A stretch of 64,000 nucleotides of DNA from Gigaspora rosea. Taxonomy: Eukaryota > Glomeromycota > Glomeromycetes > Diversisporales > Gigasporaceae. The position numbers and the translations under genes are program-made. Positions within the stretch are counted from its first letter, which is position 1; every line of letters starts with the position of its first letter. Under the pieces are notes generated by a model that saw nothing but the letters and a program-made list of their open reading frames with translations, had not been told where the DNA came from and ran no database searches. The stretch is taken from assembly GCA_003550325.1 (NCBI GenBank), contig QKWP01000251.1:62001-126000 (forward strand), read 5' to 3'. Positions 13,016 through 26,304 of this stretch are shown here, in pieces.

Positions 13016-13452
13016 GAGTCCGAGCCCACGCTATGGTGCGGCGCCTTCAACTCATTACACATGATATCTATTTTATTTTATTTTATTTTATTTATTTTTT
13101 TTTGTAACATCAATTATAATAGCGAGTTCGAGCCCACGCTATGGTGCGGCGCCTTCAACTCATTACACATGATATTAATTTTTTCTTTTCATTTTTTTTT
13201 TTTGCAACATCAATGTTTAAAATAGCGAGTTCGAGCCCACGCTATGGTGCGGCGCCTTCAACTCATTGCAATTTTTATATAGCGACGCATTGAACGCCTT
13301 ACACATGACAATATGAACTTTTATAAGTGTAGCGAGTTTGACCCCACGCTATGTGTAGCGCATTCAACTCGGTACACACGACAACGTCACATAGAATAGC
13401 GAGTCCGGGCCCACACTATGGTGCGGCGCATTAACTCGTTACACATGACAAC
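13016..13452. repeat. Minisatellite of GC-rich ~55-bp cores, about 105-bp period
   Basis: Five copies of a core reading GAGTTCGAGCCCACGCTATG then GTGCGGCGCCTTCAACTC start near 13,016, 13,121, 13,224, 13,331 and 13,396. They are separated by AT-rich T-run spacers. The first three cores are nearly identical; the last two are degenerate. A partial copy (CGACGCATTGAACGCC) lies near 13,280. The array is absent from the paralogous flank downstream of A2, so it is an insertion. Confidence 0.8.
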
Positions 13453-14137
13453 AAGCAGGGCGCTAGGTGCAATGAATGAGAGAGGGCGGGAGGGATTGGG
13501 AGCCGGATTATAATCGGGCATCGAAGAGAACAAGTGACAAGACAAGCGAAATAAGAAAGCATTGAGATTCACCATTTATAATCTATGACGTATCTATAAT
13601 CTCTATCACCTGAATATCTATAATTTTTCCATTGCATACAATCATATGCTATTACCTTTTTCATATAAGCAAGCCTCAATTCCATATAAACCACGAATCA
13701 GGTTATCCTCGCGATAATAACGCTAGCGTGACTATCGTCAACGAATAGGGTTAAAGTATATCAATTATATATGTACGTACGTTCGTACGTATGTATATTC
13801 ACAAAGTCTGTTTACATAAGGCATAGAACTTCTTTTACTAATTTTTACTAGTTGAGAATACACATTAATTAAGGCAAAATCAGATGATTGCAAAATAAAT
13901 TAAACTCGCAAAAAAGAACGCTATTCGAAATTTTCTTTAGTGAAATGTCTTTTGAACGCTTTGTTAAATTTAAATTTATAAAATCTATTGATAAAAACTC
14001 GTTTTTAATAGAAGAGATAAAAAATAATATGATATTTAATACTTGAAATATGGATAATACAAATTAAATAAAAATATTAGCAAAAAAAAAACTTTTTTTT
14101 TTTTTTACTAAGATACTCAAATATAACCTCGTATATA
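13453..14137. other. Downstream flank of copy B
   Basis: No gene. From about 13,760 it parallels 6,245-6,700 (GTAC-rich run, then TTCACAAAGTCTGTTTAC), i.e. the 3' flank of copy A2. Confidence 0.5.
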
Positions 14138-16448
14138 TTATTCAAGGTTCTGTTCTAATCTTTTCGATATTTCTTGTATATTGATAGGTTTACTAACATA
14201 TATATTTTTCGAATGCTTTGGTGATTCAACCACAGGCTTAATTTCATCAGTTTCTAAAAATTCTTTTTTAATTTCATTTTCATCATCAAAGATTCCAATT
14301 TCTTCAATCCAATAAGTAATTAAACCATTAACAGCTCGTATAGTAGGTCGTTTTTCCGGGTCTAAATTCATACATCGCTTGGCTAATTTAATATAACAAT
14401 TAGGTGTACCAGATGTAAATTCTGGTTGTAATCCACGACAAATTTTTACCGCAAATTTGGTATTAAAATCACAACCATCGAAAGCCATTCTTCCTGTTGA
14501 TATTTCTGTCATAATGATACCTAAAGAATAAATATCTGCTGCTTAAGTATATGGTTTGCCTTGTAAAACCTCTGGTGCCATATAAGGTAAAATTCCGCCC
14601 ACTTCATTATTTGTATTAGTGAGCCCCAAATCTGTGATATAAGCATTATCCAATTCGTCTTGCAAAATGTTTCCACTATGAAGATCTCGATGTTCTATTC
14701 CTTGAGAATGAATTGCTTCAAGATCTGATGTTATGCAATTTAATAAATTTAATTTTTCTGCCCATTTCATTTGTGATACTTCATAAAGATTATTACGTAA
14801 AGATCCTTTTTCTGCATATTCATGTAGTTTCCTAAATCATCTCTCGATAGTCCATAGCATCTCAAGAACGATGGATTTTTATATCCGATTTCGCAAAATG
14901 CTTTTAACTTTAAAAAAAAATTTTTATATTAGTCATAAAATTTAAGTTATAAACAAAATTCGAGAAATTTACCTCGTCGAAAAAATCTTGATCATGAATT
15001 TTTTTAATTGCGAACGAATAATAATCATAAGATTTCTTATATGAAATTAGACATTTAGCATGGTAAACAGTTGCAAATCCTCCCTTCCCAATTTCTTTAA
15101 TATCTTCAAGTTTGTTATACGGAATCCATAACAATTGATATCTTTCGTCGTTCAATATTTTTTTTACGTTTTCATCAATATTAGAATATGTAAATTTCTC
15201 TATTTCTATTTATTATTATTATTAAATCAATAAATATAAAGATTTGGCAATAAAAATTTGTCAAAATACAGAAAAAACTAAAAAAAAAAAAAAAGTACCT
15301 TGAAATTTGCTTTTCTCCCTGTTGATTATAATTATTTATGTGAATAATAGTATCTAATAATCAAATTTTTTTTTCAAAAAAACAAAAAAAGAACTTACAT
15401 TCGAAACCAATACTCGGCTTCTTTTAAATCCTTTTTTGTTCCAATGATTTTGCTTATTATGAACATTTTTTTCGAAAAGAAATGGATAAACGTTGATTCC
15501 TTTTCTTGAACTTTGATTTCTAGCAGAATGCGAAAGAATTTTAAAAAAGGGTGGAAAGTTAATAATTGTTCTGAAGCCCCAATTAAAATTAGATGAAATT
15601 TTCGTTCTTATACCATTTCGATACAATATCCAACATTTTTATTCCATCAACATCATCCAGGTTAGCAGATTTCAAATACAATTCGAAAGCTTTTTTTAAA
15701 TCCTTTTTAACTCCAATTCCATACTGATAGCATTCTCCAAGATTAGAAATTGAAATAATGTTACCCATTTCGTAAGCTTTTTGATGATAAGAAAATGCCA
15801 TGTTTTCATCTTTTTCAACCCCTTCTCCAAATCGATAACGTCCTCCAACACTATTCATTCCACTACTATGCCCCATGTCAGTAGATTTCTTAAAATAAAT
15901 GAATGCTTTAGAATCATCTTTTTCAACTCCTAACCCTGTACGTACGATAACAGACACCAACGTTAAATATTGCATCGACATTCCCCATCTCGGCAGATTT
16001 TTGGTAATAAATGAATGCCTTACGTTCATCTTTATCAACACCAATTCCATTTACATAACAATATCCAACATTACAAATTCCACCAACGTGTCCCATTTCT
16101 GCTGATTTTTGATAATAAACAAATGCCTTATGTTCATCATTTTCAACTCCAATTCCATTTTCATAACAATATCCAACATCATATATATATTCCGCTGGTA
16201 TTCCCCATCTCAGCAGATTTTTGATAATAAATGAATGCATTATTTTCATCTTTTTCAACTCCTGTTCCATAATAATAACATTCGCCAACTTGATACATTC
16301 CTTTAGCATTACCCATATCTGCAGATTGTTGATAATAAACAAATGCCTTGTATTCATCCTTTTCAACTTCTAAACCATGTTGATACTTGTATCCAAGGGT
16401 ATAAGTGTCTAAATCAGTTGATTTTTTATGAACCAATTTATTATTCAT
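14138..16448 (-). pseudogene. Sel1-repeat/TKL-kinase fusion, copy B (broken)
   Basis: The order is as in A2 and D, but there are several breaks. The Sel1 part (ATG at 16448) shifts frame twice, near 16,200 and near 15,940. An insertion of roughly 165 bp lies at about 15,437-15,606 inside the last repeat. In the kinase part a deletion near 14,820 shifts the frame in the ILKYAEKGS region. A nonsense change, where other copies have Gln after KPYT, gives TAA near 14,544. GKGGFATV, HRDLHSGNIL and DLG are still readable, as is the long C-terminal tail (ending EQNLE*) that A2 lost. A full product cannot be made; a truncated Sel1 peptide of ~90 residues could be. Confidence 0.85.
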
Positions 16449-18831
16449 TTTATTTTTTAAATGTGGTAAAAAATTTGAATTCACTATTTAAATAATTTAA
16501 ATGCAAGCGTATTACAACTTTTTATAGGTACGTACGACCCAAAACATAAACTTTAATTCGAGGTACATCACTTAGAGTTCGGATGTGGATTTTATGTTAC
16601 TCAAAAATTTTTTTTGCCACTTTATGATCATTTAATTCATAAGATCTTAAATTTTATTGATTACAGATCAAGAATTGAGTTTATAAAACGGAATTTGCTT
16701 GATGTAAGATCTATTTTAGAAATGATAATTGAAATCATATATTCCTGCAAGACAGTGTAAAAATAAGTTATTCATAAAAAATTTTTAAACCAATCATATG
16801 CAAGATTTGGCAAGACTACAGTATTGAGATTAAAAATGATGTTCCTGATGAGTTATATACAATTTTATAATTATTTTAATGTTACAACTGTAAATTTTGG
16901 TCCATACGTTAAATTCTTTTAACTTATTTTTTGATTAATTTTTTCATTTACCAAATCTTTTTTAAGAATGACCGTTTTGTGCACTAGCATATGGAACGTA
17001 ATTATGGTTCAAACTTTTGCTCAAAACTTTTTTGAGTTCTAACATAAAGATTCCTAAATTTCAGTTTTTATTTATTTTGAATTTTTTAAACAAATTATAT
17101 TTTTTTATAATTAGTAATTAAGCTGCATTATTAATTCTATTTTTTTTTTTTTTTTTGAAAACATATCATTACTTTGATTACTATACTGACAGTCAAACAA
17201 AAAAAGATAACAAAATTTATCCAGCAGGTATGATACACTAATGGAATAGCTTTGTCATAAGAATTTAATAATAATCTGTTGCTAATATGAGATATTTTTC
17301 AGTCAGTGTTTACATGGTACCTGCCAGATAATGTTACATTTTATTAAAGGATTGAACAACTTGGGCAACCTGTTTTTTCAATCAAGTTGTAGTAAAACAA
17401 TTCATACTAATAAATTTCTTAATTGATTTAGTTTGATATCACAGTACTAAAATTTTTTCTTCAGGACATAACGCTAAACAATTTCCGAATTGGCTAATAT
17501 TTCTTCGAACGTTATAAATGTACACAAGTAATTAGTGCAATATTAATCGCTGCAAATGTAAAAAGGCAAAATTGCCCTGTGAAAGTAGTCATCATCCCAA
17601 TAATCACCGTTGTAATAATTAACATAATAATAAAACTAAACTTATAGTCCAATCAATATTAAATACAAGAAATTTAATATAAATAAGAAAGCCATCTAAG
17701 TTGAACCTTTTTCATATAATTGTTAATTTCTTTACTTCCACTTTGTCTACCTTTGATTAATTATATAACTTCTTAAATCTAAAATTATATTTCACTTTTT
17801 GATATCACAATCAGAATCTTTGATAAATGTTAATTGCATTTATATTATTTGTATAACCTTTAAGAAAAAATATTATGTTTACCAATTAATTGACATGAAT
17901 AAAATGAGACATATTTAAATATTAAAAAATTGAATGAACTTGATTGATTAAAATTATTTTTATAATAATGTTCTTATTAATCATAATATTTATGTTCTTT
18001 ATAAACTTATATGAAAACATATGTTTAAAACTCAATGCTTCATAAAGAACATTTTAATTCGAAATTGTTCCCAAAATTATAGTTGAAAACATAAGATTTC
18101 CAACACAAGAGTTCGTCACAGGAAGTCATATAAAAACTACTACTTAAAATAAACCAAATTTAAACATACAAATCATAATAAATAATTAGAAATTTATTAA
18201 AAAAAATGAATAGTATCATTTACGAATTTTAACATGACAGGCTTTTAAAAAGGTTTGCTAATATTTATCAACCACTTGGAATGTCGATGATATATGTCTT
18301 TACCTTAACCATCCATCTCTTAATTTAAATGAAATCCTTATATTAACGATAAATAATTTTTTTAACAATATACGCGTATCTCTGGCTTATATCAATAAGT
18401 TTTTACTATTAAAAAAGATACTGGCATAAAAAATCAGTTTATTTAATTGTCAACATAATTGGAAGCATGCATATTATTAAGCCTCAAAGGAGGTTTGAAT
18501 AAAGCTAGACGTATAATTCCATTGGTCTTTTTTTTTTCAATGGATAATAAAATTGCAAACCCAACGACAAAAATACCATTTAAATAATGATAATCAGATT
18601 TCCAAGAATATCATACGTCCCATAACTTAAACTCCAATAAATCAAACCGTAAACATAATGTCGCCGTTTACAAATCATTTCACAACTTAAACTATTCGGT
18701 TACTTAAACAATAATAAAAATTATATTTTATCAAAAATTACATTTTTTTTTTTTTTTTAAATATCATTTAAATTATCTAAACAAAAAAAAGAAAGAAGGA
18801 TATTGAATAAATTTCGATAAAAAATAAATTA
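16449..18831. repeat. Upstream flank unit of copy B, joined directly to the 3' end of copy C
   Basis: Homologous to 9,081-11,330, 20,640-22,768 and 28,560-31,166. No ORF is conserved among the units. It passes directly into the 3' end of gene C, so units B and C are head-to-tail neighbours without foreign DNA between them. Confidence 0.7.
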
Positions 18832-20602
18832 TTAATTAAAATCATCAAGAATTTCATATTGTTCTAGTCTTTTTGATATTTCTCGTACATTGATAGGTTT
18901 ACTGATATACATATTATTTGGATGCCTTGGTGATTCAATCACAGGTTTAATTTTGTCAGCTTCTAAAAATTGGGTTTTAATTTTTTTTCATCATCAAAGA
19001 TTCCTATTTCTTCAATCCATGCAGTAAAATAGCATTGACATATCGGATATTAGGCCGTTTCCTCGGGTATAAATCCATGCATCACTTTGCTAATTCAATA
19101 TAACATTCAGGAGTACCGGATGTAAATTTTGGTTGTAATCCATGACAAACAAGTTCATTATCAAAATTATAACCATCAAAAGCCTTATTTCCTGTTTATA
19201 TTTCCGTCATAATAATACCCAAAGCATAAATATCAGCTGCTTGAGTATATGGATTTCTTTGTAAAATCTCTGGTGCCATGTAAGGTAAAACTCCGATCAC
19301 TTCATTCTTTGCATTAGAGAATTCAAATCTGTAATATAAGCATTATCCAATTCGGAATTGCTTCAAGATCTGATTTTATGCAACTTAATAAATTCCCATT
19401 TCATTTGCGATATTTCGTGAAGATTATTACGTAAAGATCCTTTTTCTGCATATTTCAAAATAATCATGTAGTTTCCTAAATTATCTCTCGATAGTCCGTA
19501 GTATCTCAAGAACGATGGATTTTTATATCCGACCTCGCAAATTGCTTTCAACTTTAAAAAAAAAAAAAAAACTAAATTTAAGTTTTAAACAAAGCTCAAT
19601 AAATTTACCTCGTCAAAAAAATTTTGATTATGAATTTTTTTAATTGCGAATGAATATTTATTATCTGAATCCTTATACATTTAGCATGATAAACAGTTAT
19701 AAATCCTCCTTTCCCAATTTTTTTGATATCAATCCATAACAATTGATACCTTTCGTCATTTAATATTTTTCTTACATTAATATCAATATTAGAATATGTA
19801 AATTTCTCTATTCATTATTTACATTATTAAATCAATAAATATAAAGATTTGGCAATAAAAATGGCAAAATACAGTAAAACTAAAAAAATAAAGTACCTTG
19901 AAATTTGTTTTTCTCCCTGTTAATCATAATTATTATATATGTAATTAGTATACTAATAAAAAATATTTTTTTTTTGAAAAAAGAACTTACATTCGAAACC
20001 AATTCTCGGATTCTCTAAATCCTTTTTTGTTCCAATACCATTTCGATAACATTTTTTATTCCATCAACAACACCCAGATTAGCAGATTTCAAATACAAAA
20101 AAAGCATTTTTTAAATTTTTTTTTTTAACATCAGTTCCATTCTAATAGCATTCTCCGAGATTAAAAATTGAAGTAATCTCCTCATTTCTGAAGCTTTTTG
20201 ATAATAAAACATGCCATGTTTTCATCTTTTTCAACTCCAACACACAGATTTCTTAAAATAAATGAATGCTTTAGAATCATCCTTTTCAACTCCTAACCCT
20301 TTATGATAACAGACACCAACTTTAAAAATTGCACTGACATTTCCCATCTCTGCAGTTTTTTGATAATAAGCAAATGCCTTATGTTCATCCTTTTCAATTC
20401 CGATTCCATTTCGGTAACAATATCCAACATTTAATGTTCCACTAGCGTGCCATCTCTGCAGATTTTTGATAATAAATGTAATAAACAAATGCCTTGTGTG
20501 CCTTGTGTTCATCCTTTACTACTTCTATCCCATGTTGATATTATCCAAGGGTATAAGGATCTAAATCAGTCGATTTTTTATGCACCAATTTATTATTTAT
20601 TT
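18832..20602 (-). pseudogene. Sel1-repeat/TKL-kinase fusion, copy C (heavily decayed)
   Basis: The initiating ATG of the MNNKLVHKK-type start is lost near 20,602. The Sel1 section has deletions (longest open piece 20231-20512) and is missing repeats. The N-lobe exon lacks part of the segment after the glycine loop, and the loop itself reads as a degraded form (19,700-19,720). A deletion near 19,350 removes the HRD catalytic loop. The C-terminal tail near 18,840-18,960 is most like copy D (EISKRLEQYEILDDF). It cannot encode a kinase. Confidence 0.85.
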
Positions 20603-22768
20603 TATTTTTTAACGTTGGAAAAAGAAATAAAAATCTGAATTCACTATTTAATAATTTATTTGAAATCGTATCACGTTTTACAGAGTTTTACAACATTATC
20701 GAGTGGTGGTGCAATTTTCTATAGGTAACGAACCAAAACTTAAACTTTAATTCGGAGTATACCATTTAGAGTGCGGATGTGGATTTTACGTTACTAGATT
20801 TTTTTTTCTTTTTGTCACTTTATGATCATTTAATTGCATAAGAACTTAAATTTTTATTGATTATGGATCAAGAATTGAGTTTACAAAACGGAATTTACTT
20901 GATGTAAGAATTGCTTGGAAATGATAATTAAAATAAAATTTTCCTGCAAAAATATGTTATAATTTAAACCAATAATATGCAAGATTTCGAGGGCAATTGA
21001 GATTAAAATTGATATTCTTTATGAGTTGCTTATTCAGTTTTATATAAATTGAAAACCATTTTAAAATCACGACTTTAAATTTTTCCTTTACCAAATTTTT
21101 TTAAGATTAACAGCTTGTGCCTAGCATATGGAACGCAATTATGGTTCAAACTTTTGCTCTAAACTTTTTTAGTTTTAACATAACAATTCCCGGCTTTCAA
21201 TTTTTATATAATTAGAGATTAAGCTTATATTATTAATGTAATTTTTTTTGAAAAAAACATTACATTTTTTTATTATTACTGACAATCAAAAAATAAAGAT
21301 AGCAAAACTTATCCAACAGGTATAATACGCTAATGAGCTGATTTCTCATAAGAATTTACAATAAGAAAATTTTTCGGTCAGTGTTTACATTGTACCTGCA
21401 AATAACGTTACATTTCACAAAAAATTGATTGGTCAAATCGTTTTTTCAATTAAGTTGTGGTAAACCAAGTCATCAGTTATAAATTTCTTAATTGATTAAA
21501 TCTTCCAGATTGTACTTTAGTTAGTTTTATCACATGTGCTAATAATTTTTTTTTTTTTCAGGGCCTAACGTTAAACAATTTTCCGATATTTCTTTGAACG
21601 TTATAAATACACACAAGCGTAATTAGTGCCATAATAGGCAATGTAACTCGCTGCAAATGTAAAAAGGCAATTGTCTTGTGGAAGTAGTCATTATCTCAAT
21701 AATCACGATTTAATAAAAAATTAAAATTATAGTCCAAACAATATTAAATACAAAAAATTAAAATTATAGTCCAAACAATATTAAATACAAAAAATTAACT
21801 ATAAATAAGAAAGTCATCTAAGTTGAACCTTTTTTATATAATTGTTAATTTCTTTATTTCTAATTTGTCCATAATTGATTATTTATTTAACTCATAAATC
21901 TAAAATTAAATTTCACTTTTTGATATCACAATCAGAATCTTTGATAAATGTTAATTGTATTTATATTATTTTTTAACTTTTAAATTAAAGAAATAATTTA
22001 TATTTATCATTTAATTGACATGAATAAAATGAGGCATATTTAAATATTTAAAATTTGAATAATTCATTTTAACACTTAGATTGATTAAAGTAATTTTTAT
22101 AATAGTGTTCTTATTATCATAATATTTATGTTATTTGTATAATAATGTTCTTATTATCATAATATTTATGTTCTTTGTAAATTTATATGAACATATTTTT
22201 AAAACTCTATGTTTCATAAAGAGCATTTAAATTCGAATTAGTTCTCAAAGTTATAAATGAAACCGTAATAACGCAATCTACTACATGAGCAGAAATATAC
22301 AAATTTCAGACACTCCGAAACAGTAGTAAACATTCAAATTATAGGAAGTATATAAGAAATTTATTTAACAAGTGAATAATATCCTTTTTCGAATTTTAAC
22401 AAAACAAGCTTTGAAAAAGGGTTGCAATATTTATCAATCGCATGGAATATCTGTCTTTACCTTAAGTATCTCTAAATTTAAATGAAATCCTTATATTAAC
22501 ATTAAAAATTATTTAGTAACATACGCGTATCTCGAGTTTATATCAATAAGTTTTTACTTTTAAAAAATGTTACTTACATAAACAATTTCAGTTTATTTAA
22601 TTGCCACCATAATTGGAAACATACATATTATTAAGCCTCACGTGAGGTTTGAATTCAATGGATAATAAAATTGCAAACCCAATGATAGAAATACCATTTA
22701 ATTTAAGTAATGCTAAGCCTGATTTACAAGAATACCTTACGTCCCGTTACTTAAATTCCAATAAATTG
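20603..22768. repeat. Upstream flank unit of copy C, interrupted by the MULE
   Basis: This is the same non-coding flank as in the other units. It contains a local direct duplication near 21,715-21,790 (AAAATTATAGTCCAAACAAT twice) and another near 22,110-22,170. It continues after the MULE at 26,120, where CAATAAATTGAACCGTCAAC matches 18,640 and 11,095. Confidence 0.7.
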
Positions 22769-22866
22769 GGGTTTGGGTCAAAATCCCGACAAACAAAATC
22801 CCGACAGGTCATAATCCCGACAAAAAAATCCCGACAATCAAAAATCCCGACAATCAAAAAAAAGCT
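22769..22866. repeat. Left TIR of the MULE with ATCCCGACA array
   Basis: ATCCCGACA is repeated five times at spacings of ~12-19 bases; the right TIR (about 26,030-26,119) carries the inverse array TGTCGGGAT. Such arrays could be transposase binding sites, but that is inference. Confidence 0.75.
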
Positions 22867-23347
22867 TTTCTTGAGCAATTTTACTATAAAATCGCCTAAA
22901 TCAAACCCTAATCTAGGTACTCACCCTAACCTAACCTAAGCACTCACCCTAACCCTAACCTAACTTAAATAAACTTAATAATTTTTTTGTTGTCGGGATT
23001 GTCGGGATTATAACCACCCTAGCATACCCCTAAAAAAAAGTTACGAAACTGAGTTTAAATTTTCTGAACTAAAGTTCCGTTTTCGAAATTACAAGAATTA
23101 TGCTTTACTGAATAGCAGAAAATTATATTAAAATTTATATACACTACAATTTGAATGTAAAATTCGAATAAGTTGATTATTATATATATGCATTAATTGA
23201 TTCGCTACAATTGAATTTTGCAGAATAATTCATACGTTTTAATAATTGTATTAGCTATTTTGACAAATTATTTGTACTATATTGCATTATTCGTAAATGT
23301 AAAAGAAACAACTACATTATATAATTGAAACAACTACATTATATAAT

Positions 23348-25871
23348 TTATTCCCAATAAAATGTATTTTTATTTCTTCCCGCCCAAGTTTTTTTGGATT
23401 TTTTTGCATTTTCATACCCTTTTAGATCATTAACCATTCGTTCTATCGGGTTAAAATTTGATTCGATATTTTTCAGCCATTTTTTTTGCTGAGGGAGCTC
23501 AGACGACTTAGAAATAAAAGTATTTGCCTATATAAAATTTTAGTATTAATAATTATATTATATTATTAAATTATAAATTTACAATATACCTCATTTAATA
23601 TTTTTGATAGCCGTTCAGCAATTTCGTCTGCATTTTCATTATCGCTAGAATTTGTTTCGTCTGTTTTTTCAGCAATTATTTCATTATCTGAAGTCAGATT
23701 CATATTTTCATGCCATAAATTTGTGAAATTGTTGCTTATTACTTTGTCTTCTTTAATTAACTTCCAAATTGTTTGGTCAGTTTTGGATATAAGCGGATAG
23801 GTTTTATTTCGACATACCTTTAATGTAAAGTTTTAGTTTAATATATATACATATCGATCTGAATTGCAATAAAAATAAATTTATACTTTATGAAAAAAAC
23901 CACTATCCATCATTCCAACAGGTGCGACAAGATGTTTGCATATAAAAAATCTACTTTTTAAAAATGAGGCGCATGAACAAATCCAACGATTATAATCAAC
24001 GAAATATTTGTCTTTGTTTATAACTTGTTTTAATGCTGCTTTTTTCCATTCCAATTTAATATCTTTGCGCCATGGTGATAATTTCCGACCATTAATAAGG
24101 AGATTATATCGTTGAATTTGTCCAGGAATTATTTGACTAATAAGGATAAAACAGACAAGATCTAAGCGTGGTCGATTGAACTTGTAGAAATAGTCACGTT
24201 TTAGAGTTCTCCAGTGTGATTCAACAATCATTGTTGTTAGCAATGGTGATATTTCAGAATTTGAAGATGTAGCCCACAACTTCCAACGACTATCACGATA
24301 CCATTCATTCCATAGGTAACACCATACATCAAATAAGTCATTCGTGTAACAAAACTCAAACATTTCTTTAATCGCAAGTGCACGTATTTGCTGTGGATCA
24401 TTAATGAATTCTTTATTATTAGTTGGTAATAGCATGTGTTGGCGTAAGTGCTTTTCCACAAGGTCGAGGATTATATTTCGATAAAATTGTACACAAAAAA
24501 CTTTAGAATTAGTTTTTTGGTTTGATGATTGTACATTTCGTGTGTTTATCCATGCTGGATCAATAAAAGAGCATTGACGATTTGCTTCAGTAGCATCATA
24601 AGAAATATTACTTGATGTTTTTGATGATGAAAGTTTCTGTTTGATAGCACGACTCACATGCCATTTGCAAAGTTGTATATTTACATCTTTCCATACGGCC
24701 TGAGCACTTGAGATCTGTGCAAAATCCTTATCGGATAAGAATGTTTTAATATTATTAACACCATGATTGCGCAAACATAAAAACCATTTGGTTAAAATTG
24801 ATCTCATATCACGGTTTTTATTGGAAGCAATATAAAGGTAAGAAACTGGAAATCCTGTATAGTCAATAGTCGCCATTAGAACATAAAGTTCATATTTTAA
24901 TTTGTTTGTGTTGTAAGTAGCGTCAACTAAAAGACACTCATATGCCATTTTTGGCAAAAAAGAAAAAAATGGTGTTAAAAATGCAAATGAATCAACTGGC
25001 TCTAATGAACGAAAAAGAAATAAATAATTCTTTTCTTGTAATAAAAGTTGGGCCGATAAAGATTCACTATCATGCCGTTTATACCGAATTATATTGGCTT
25101 TTGACCACCAATAATAGACCTGATCCGTAGTTAATGTCTTAAATCCATCCATTTCATTTATTACAATTTTTTTATATAATTCGGATGCTGTATAATCCAA
25201 ATTATTTGTAATAAATTCTTTTATTTCATTTGTGGTGGTAATATTTTCTGGTCGTGTATGTAAAAGTTGGTGATTTATTTTAATAACTGCAAGGTTGCTC
25301 TTATTATCTACTTTAATTGAAACATTGCCGTTACAGTCATATCGATTAAGTCTGGGTACTGTGTCATGTTGTTTTTCTTTATCTAAATGTTTCCGTGATT
25401 TTTTAACAGTATCTATACGGCAATTACATCTATAAATAACTGTAACACATTTCATTTTTTTGTGCATAATTTTGGTGTGATATATATAACGATACCCATC
25501 ACCAGCTTGAACTTTTTCAATTAGCTTATTTGCAATGGAAGATTCGGATAAATCGCTGCTTTCTTGAAAATCTAAAAGGTCTGTAAAATCAACACAATAC
25601 TCGAAAAAGAATCCAGCATCACCCTCTAAATTTTCATCGAGTTCCGGTATTGAAATTAATGAATCGTAGATGGCTTGTGTTAGATTACTTGAAGGAATAG
25701 AATTTTCCTTTGAGTTAAAAATTTTTTTTCATTCTCTTTTTCATATCGCCGTTTTGAATTTGTTCTTGCACGTTCTAAACATTCATTACAGCTCCTTTTT
25801 TCTTCAGAAAAATTTTCGATGTTCTTAAACGAGTGACAATTTTTGCAATGCTTGGTTATTTCACTTGACAT
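23348..25871 (-). CDS. MULE transposase (three exons, one frameshift)
   Basis: Exon 1 is 23887-25871, exon 2 23590-23817 and exon 3 23348-23527. The introns are 69 and 62 nt with GT-AG borders and phase 0 joins. The start MSSEITKHCKNC leads an N-terminal Cys-x2-Cys zinc finger. Next comes the DDE domain: Asp in LLVDATYNT, Asp in LSDKDFAQ, a CKWHV motif, and Glu in IVESHWRTLKR. A SWIM-type zinc finger (CSC...CKH) closes exon 1, and exons 2-3 add a charged tail ending TFYWE*. One frameshift in the A/T run near 25,725 separates the zinc finger from the catalytic part. Otherwise the frame is open for over 600 codons, so this is either a sequencing slip or a recently dead copy. Confidence 0.85.
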
Positions 25872-26304
25872 TGTATAATGTAATCAGCAACGTTTGAGAG
25901 AAAGGCAAAAAAATTTATTTTATTAAAAATTGATTATTATACAATAATAATCGTCGTCATTATTACTGCATAATAAAACCTGCATTTTAAATTTAAACTC
26001 AGTTTCGTAACCTTTTTTTAGGGGTATACTAGGTTCGTGCGGGATTATTACTGTCGGGATTTTTTTGTCGGGATTATGACCTGTCGGGATTCTATTTGTC
26101 GGGATTTTGACCGGCACCCAATAAATTGAACCGTCAACATAATCGCCGTTTGCCAAATCATTTCACAACTTAAATTATTCGATTACTCAACCAATAATAA
26201 ATTATATTTTACCAAAAGTACATTTTTTTTTAAATATCATTTAAAAAAAAAAAACAAGAAAAAAAAGGAATTGAATAAATTTCGGTAAAAAAATAAATAA
26301 TCAA

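Larger units (their letters stand above)
22769..26119 (-). mobile_element. MULE (Mutator-like) DNA transposon, 3,351 bp
   Basis: A 9-bp target duplication AATAAATTG (22760-22768 and 26120-26128) flanks the element. Terminal inverted repeats start GGGTTTGGGTCAAAATCCCG on the left; the right end is GACCGGCACCC. The uninterrupted site is seen in the paralogous flanks (CCAATAAATCAAACC near 18,640). Inside is one minus-strand transposase gene with introns. Length, duplication size and transposase type agree with Mutator-like elements. Confidence 0.9.

Noticed and set aside
13016..13452. CRISPR-like array (regular repeats and spacers)
   Set aside because: The spacers are AT-rich, T-run dominated and partly similar, the cores degenerate, and the genome is eukaryotic; a minisatellite fits.
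13387..13575. 62-codon minus-strand ORF
   Set aside because: It lies partly in minisatellite DNA and has no conserved features.
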